Shown here one piece after another: positions 62,780-64,000 of a stretch of DNA of 64,000 nucleotides (position 1 is its first letter; every line of letters starts with the position of its first letter). Under the pieces are notes generated by a model. That model was given only the letters and a program-made list of their open reading frames with translations, was not told the origin of the DNA and searched no databases. The position numbers and the translations under genes were made by a program. The DNA is from Struthidea cinerea (Eukaryota > Chordata > Aves > Passeriformes > Corcoracidae). The DNA lies in assembly GCA_013397865.1 (NCBI GenBank), contig VZTI01005560.1:103898-167897 (forward strand). Direction: 5' to 3'.

Positions 62780-63222
62780 AGGCTCTGCTGGAGCAATTCC
62801 AGAGGAGGCCCCGGAGCTGCTCCAGGGCTGCAGCCCCTCTGTTCTGGAGCCAGGCTGGGAGAGCTGGGGGTGCTCACCTGGAGAAGAGAAAGCTCCAGGG
62901 AGAGCTCAGAGCCCCTTGCAGGGCCTGAAGGGGCTCCAGGAGAGCTGGAGAGGGACTTGGGACAGGGGATGGAATGACAGGACACAGGGAATGGCTTCCC
63001 ACTGCCATAGGGTGGGGTGAGATGGGATATTGGGAGGGAATTCCTCCTGTGAGGCCCTGGCACAGGGTACCCAGAGCAGCTGCCCCACCCCGGGGAGTGT
63101 CCAAGGGCAGGTTGGACGGGGCTTGGAGCAGCCTGGGACAGTGGGAGGTGTCCCTGCCCATGGCAGGGGGTGGAACCTTTAAGGTCCCTTCCAACCCAAA
63201 CCATCCTGGAATTCCGCGATCT
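62780..63222 (+). mobile_element. CR1 3' end, sense, with a small internal deletion
   Basis: CCAGAGGAGGCCCCGGAGCT, GGAGAGGGACTTGGGACAGG, GGGATATTGGGAGGGAATTC and TTCCAACCCAAACCATCCTG. The usual GCTGTGGCTGCCCCTGGATC segment is shortened near 63080. Confidence 0.93.
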
Positions 63223-63336
63223 TCCCTAGGTACCAGCAGTTCATCGCCAGGAGCCCGAGCCTTGCACCGTGCCACAAAAGCTGATTTTTTCCCAGATGAA
63301 GGATAGCAGCTCATTCAGGGCATTCAAAGGGCTTAC

Positions 63337-63420
63337 CATGACGAGCCTGTTGACAAATACATTCCTGTAAAAAGACCCGGAGATGGCAACTCCCGCAAGG
63401 AAACGAGCACTTCTCGCCAT
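63337..63420 (-). other. Exon-like small open segment, unassigned
   Basis: On the - strand, ATG at 63418-63420 opens 28 codons (MARSARFLAGVAISGSFYRN, then VFVNRLVM). They end exactly at a canonical donor ATG|GTAAGC (GT at 63335-63336). A long C-rich pyrimidine tract (63430-63485 on this strand) precedes it, which could serve either as an acceptor tract or as a GC-rich promoter. I do not recognise the peptide and have no partner exon. It may be chance. Confidence 0.25.
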
Positions 63421-63804
63421 CAGCAGAAATCCAGGGGTCGGGGCGGGGGAAGGAGCGGTGGGGGCGAGGGGAGGGGAAGGGGAAAAAGGCTGCAACACTA
63501 AAGAGTCTTTCAGGACTCATTTATTCGAGCAGTGCCAAGGCAGCTCACTGCTGCAATATTTTCTTCCTGCACTCAGAGCCAGGGCTTTGGGATCTAATAA
63601 ATCATCGCTGGCCGCAGAGACATTAAAATTCTAGCCCAGTACCGCATCAGATGAAACGAGGCCGAGCGCCAGCGAGCGCAGGGAGAGGGAAGGGCAGCCA
63701 CACACACTTTAAAACAAGTATATGAAGGCATCTGCATATAAGCAACACCTGATTTTGGCTTCACCCCGGGCTAAAGCTAATGAAACGGAACAGCGAAACA
63801 CATC

Positions 63805-63863
63805 TGCAACCGGATGATCTTTAAGGTCCCTCCCAACCCCAACCATTCTGGGATTCTGTGATT
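63805..63863 (+). mobile_element. CR1 3' terminus, sense
   Basis: GGATGATCTTTAAGGTCCCT and ACCATTCTGGGATTCTGTGA. Only the last 60 or so bases are present, the usual extreme 5' truncation of CR1. Confidence 0.9.
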
Positions 63864-64000
63864 AATAAACTCCGCCGCTCCACTTCGGGAAAGCTGATCC
63901 CCATTAAATTAGAAATAAGATATTAGGTGTAAAGCACAGCAGGAAAACAGACTCAGTAATTAACAGATCTGGTACAAACCAGGGAATTATTTCTGAAGCT

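Larger units (their letters stand above)
22369..64000 (-). other. FAM168A: FAM168A 5' intron (inferred), at least 41.6 kb, CR1-rich
   Basis: I searched by eye on the - strand for codons of the expected first coding exon (MNPVYSPVQPG, GNPKNMAYTG) and found none, so it probably lies beyond 64000. The human gene also has a very long 5' intron. The stretch is a mosaic of CR1 fragments listed separately, simple repeats and unique sequence. The largest parts without a repeat call are about 25740-27090, 27530-29080, 31500-33240, 43740-45550, 55650-58760 and 59240-60100. In these I see no gene that I can name. Confidence 0.75.

Noticed and set aside
1..64000. CRISPR array, operon, phage, toxin-antitoxin or other prokaryote-style system
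   Set aside because: Spliced genes, CR1 LINEs and vertebrate synteny define the window. The tandem repeats have no spacers of the CRISPR kind.
1..64000. tRNA, rRNA or snoRNA genes
   Set aside because: No cloverleaf with A and B boxes, no rRNA core sequence and no paired C/D or H/ACA boxes were recognised by eye. A covariance-model search was not possible.

Overview
This is vertebrate nuclear DNA, almost certainly from a bird. It holds two intron-rich, convergent genes embedded in dozens of fragments of CR1, the dominant bird LINE. The genes are RELT on the + strand and FAM168A on the - strand, the same order and orientation as on human chromosome 11q13. No operon, CRISPR array, prokaryotic-type system or clear tRNA/rRNA gene is visible, and I found no undescribed biological system that I could defend.

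Layout: 1-2114 is the 5' flank of RELT and starts with a 42-base T run. 2115-4282 holds nine RELT coding exons that join in frame into a 343-residue TNF-receptor-family protein. It keeps the extracellular Cys-rich part, the membrane segment, the juxtamembrane signature and the RFRV motif, but its C-terminus is shorter than the mammalian one. 4283-5807 is the interval between the two convergent 3' ends. 5808-22368 carries the last five coding exons of FAM168A, read right to left, with a roughly 5.4 kb 3' UTR ending at clustered AATAAA signals. These exons give 638 coding bases. With a family-typical 70-base first coding exon, which I do not find in this window, the total would be exactly the 235-residue FAM168A isoform.

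22369-64000 is best read as the first intron of the FAM168A coding sequence. It is about 42 kb long and contains about 35 CR1 pieces in both orientations, a 30-bp minisatellite, a GGAAT-type pentanucleotide run, an AAT run in the neighbouring intron, other short tandem repeats, and a 174-base assembly gap inside a CR1. Most long open frames in the window are CR1 3'-end sequence or chance frames.

The two genes are not a functional unit. RELT is a plasma-membrane receptor that binds the SPAK/OSR1 kinases through RFRV. FAM168A is a small Pro/Tyr-rich protein linked in mammals to cisplatin resistance and DNA polymerase beta. Items worth a second look are the shortened RELT tail, a CR1 inserted 43 bases after the FAM168A stop codon, two unassigned exon-like open segments on the - strand (42.4 and 63.3 kb), an unusually long unassigned frame at 29 kb, and a set of very similar, probably young, CR1 copies.
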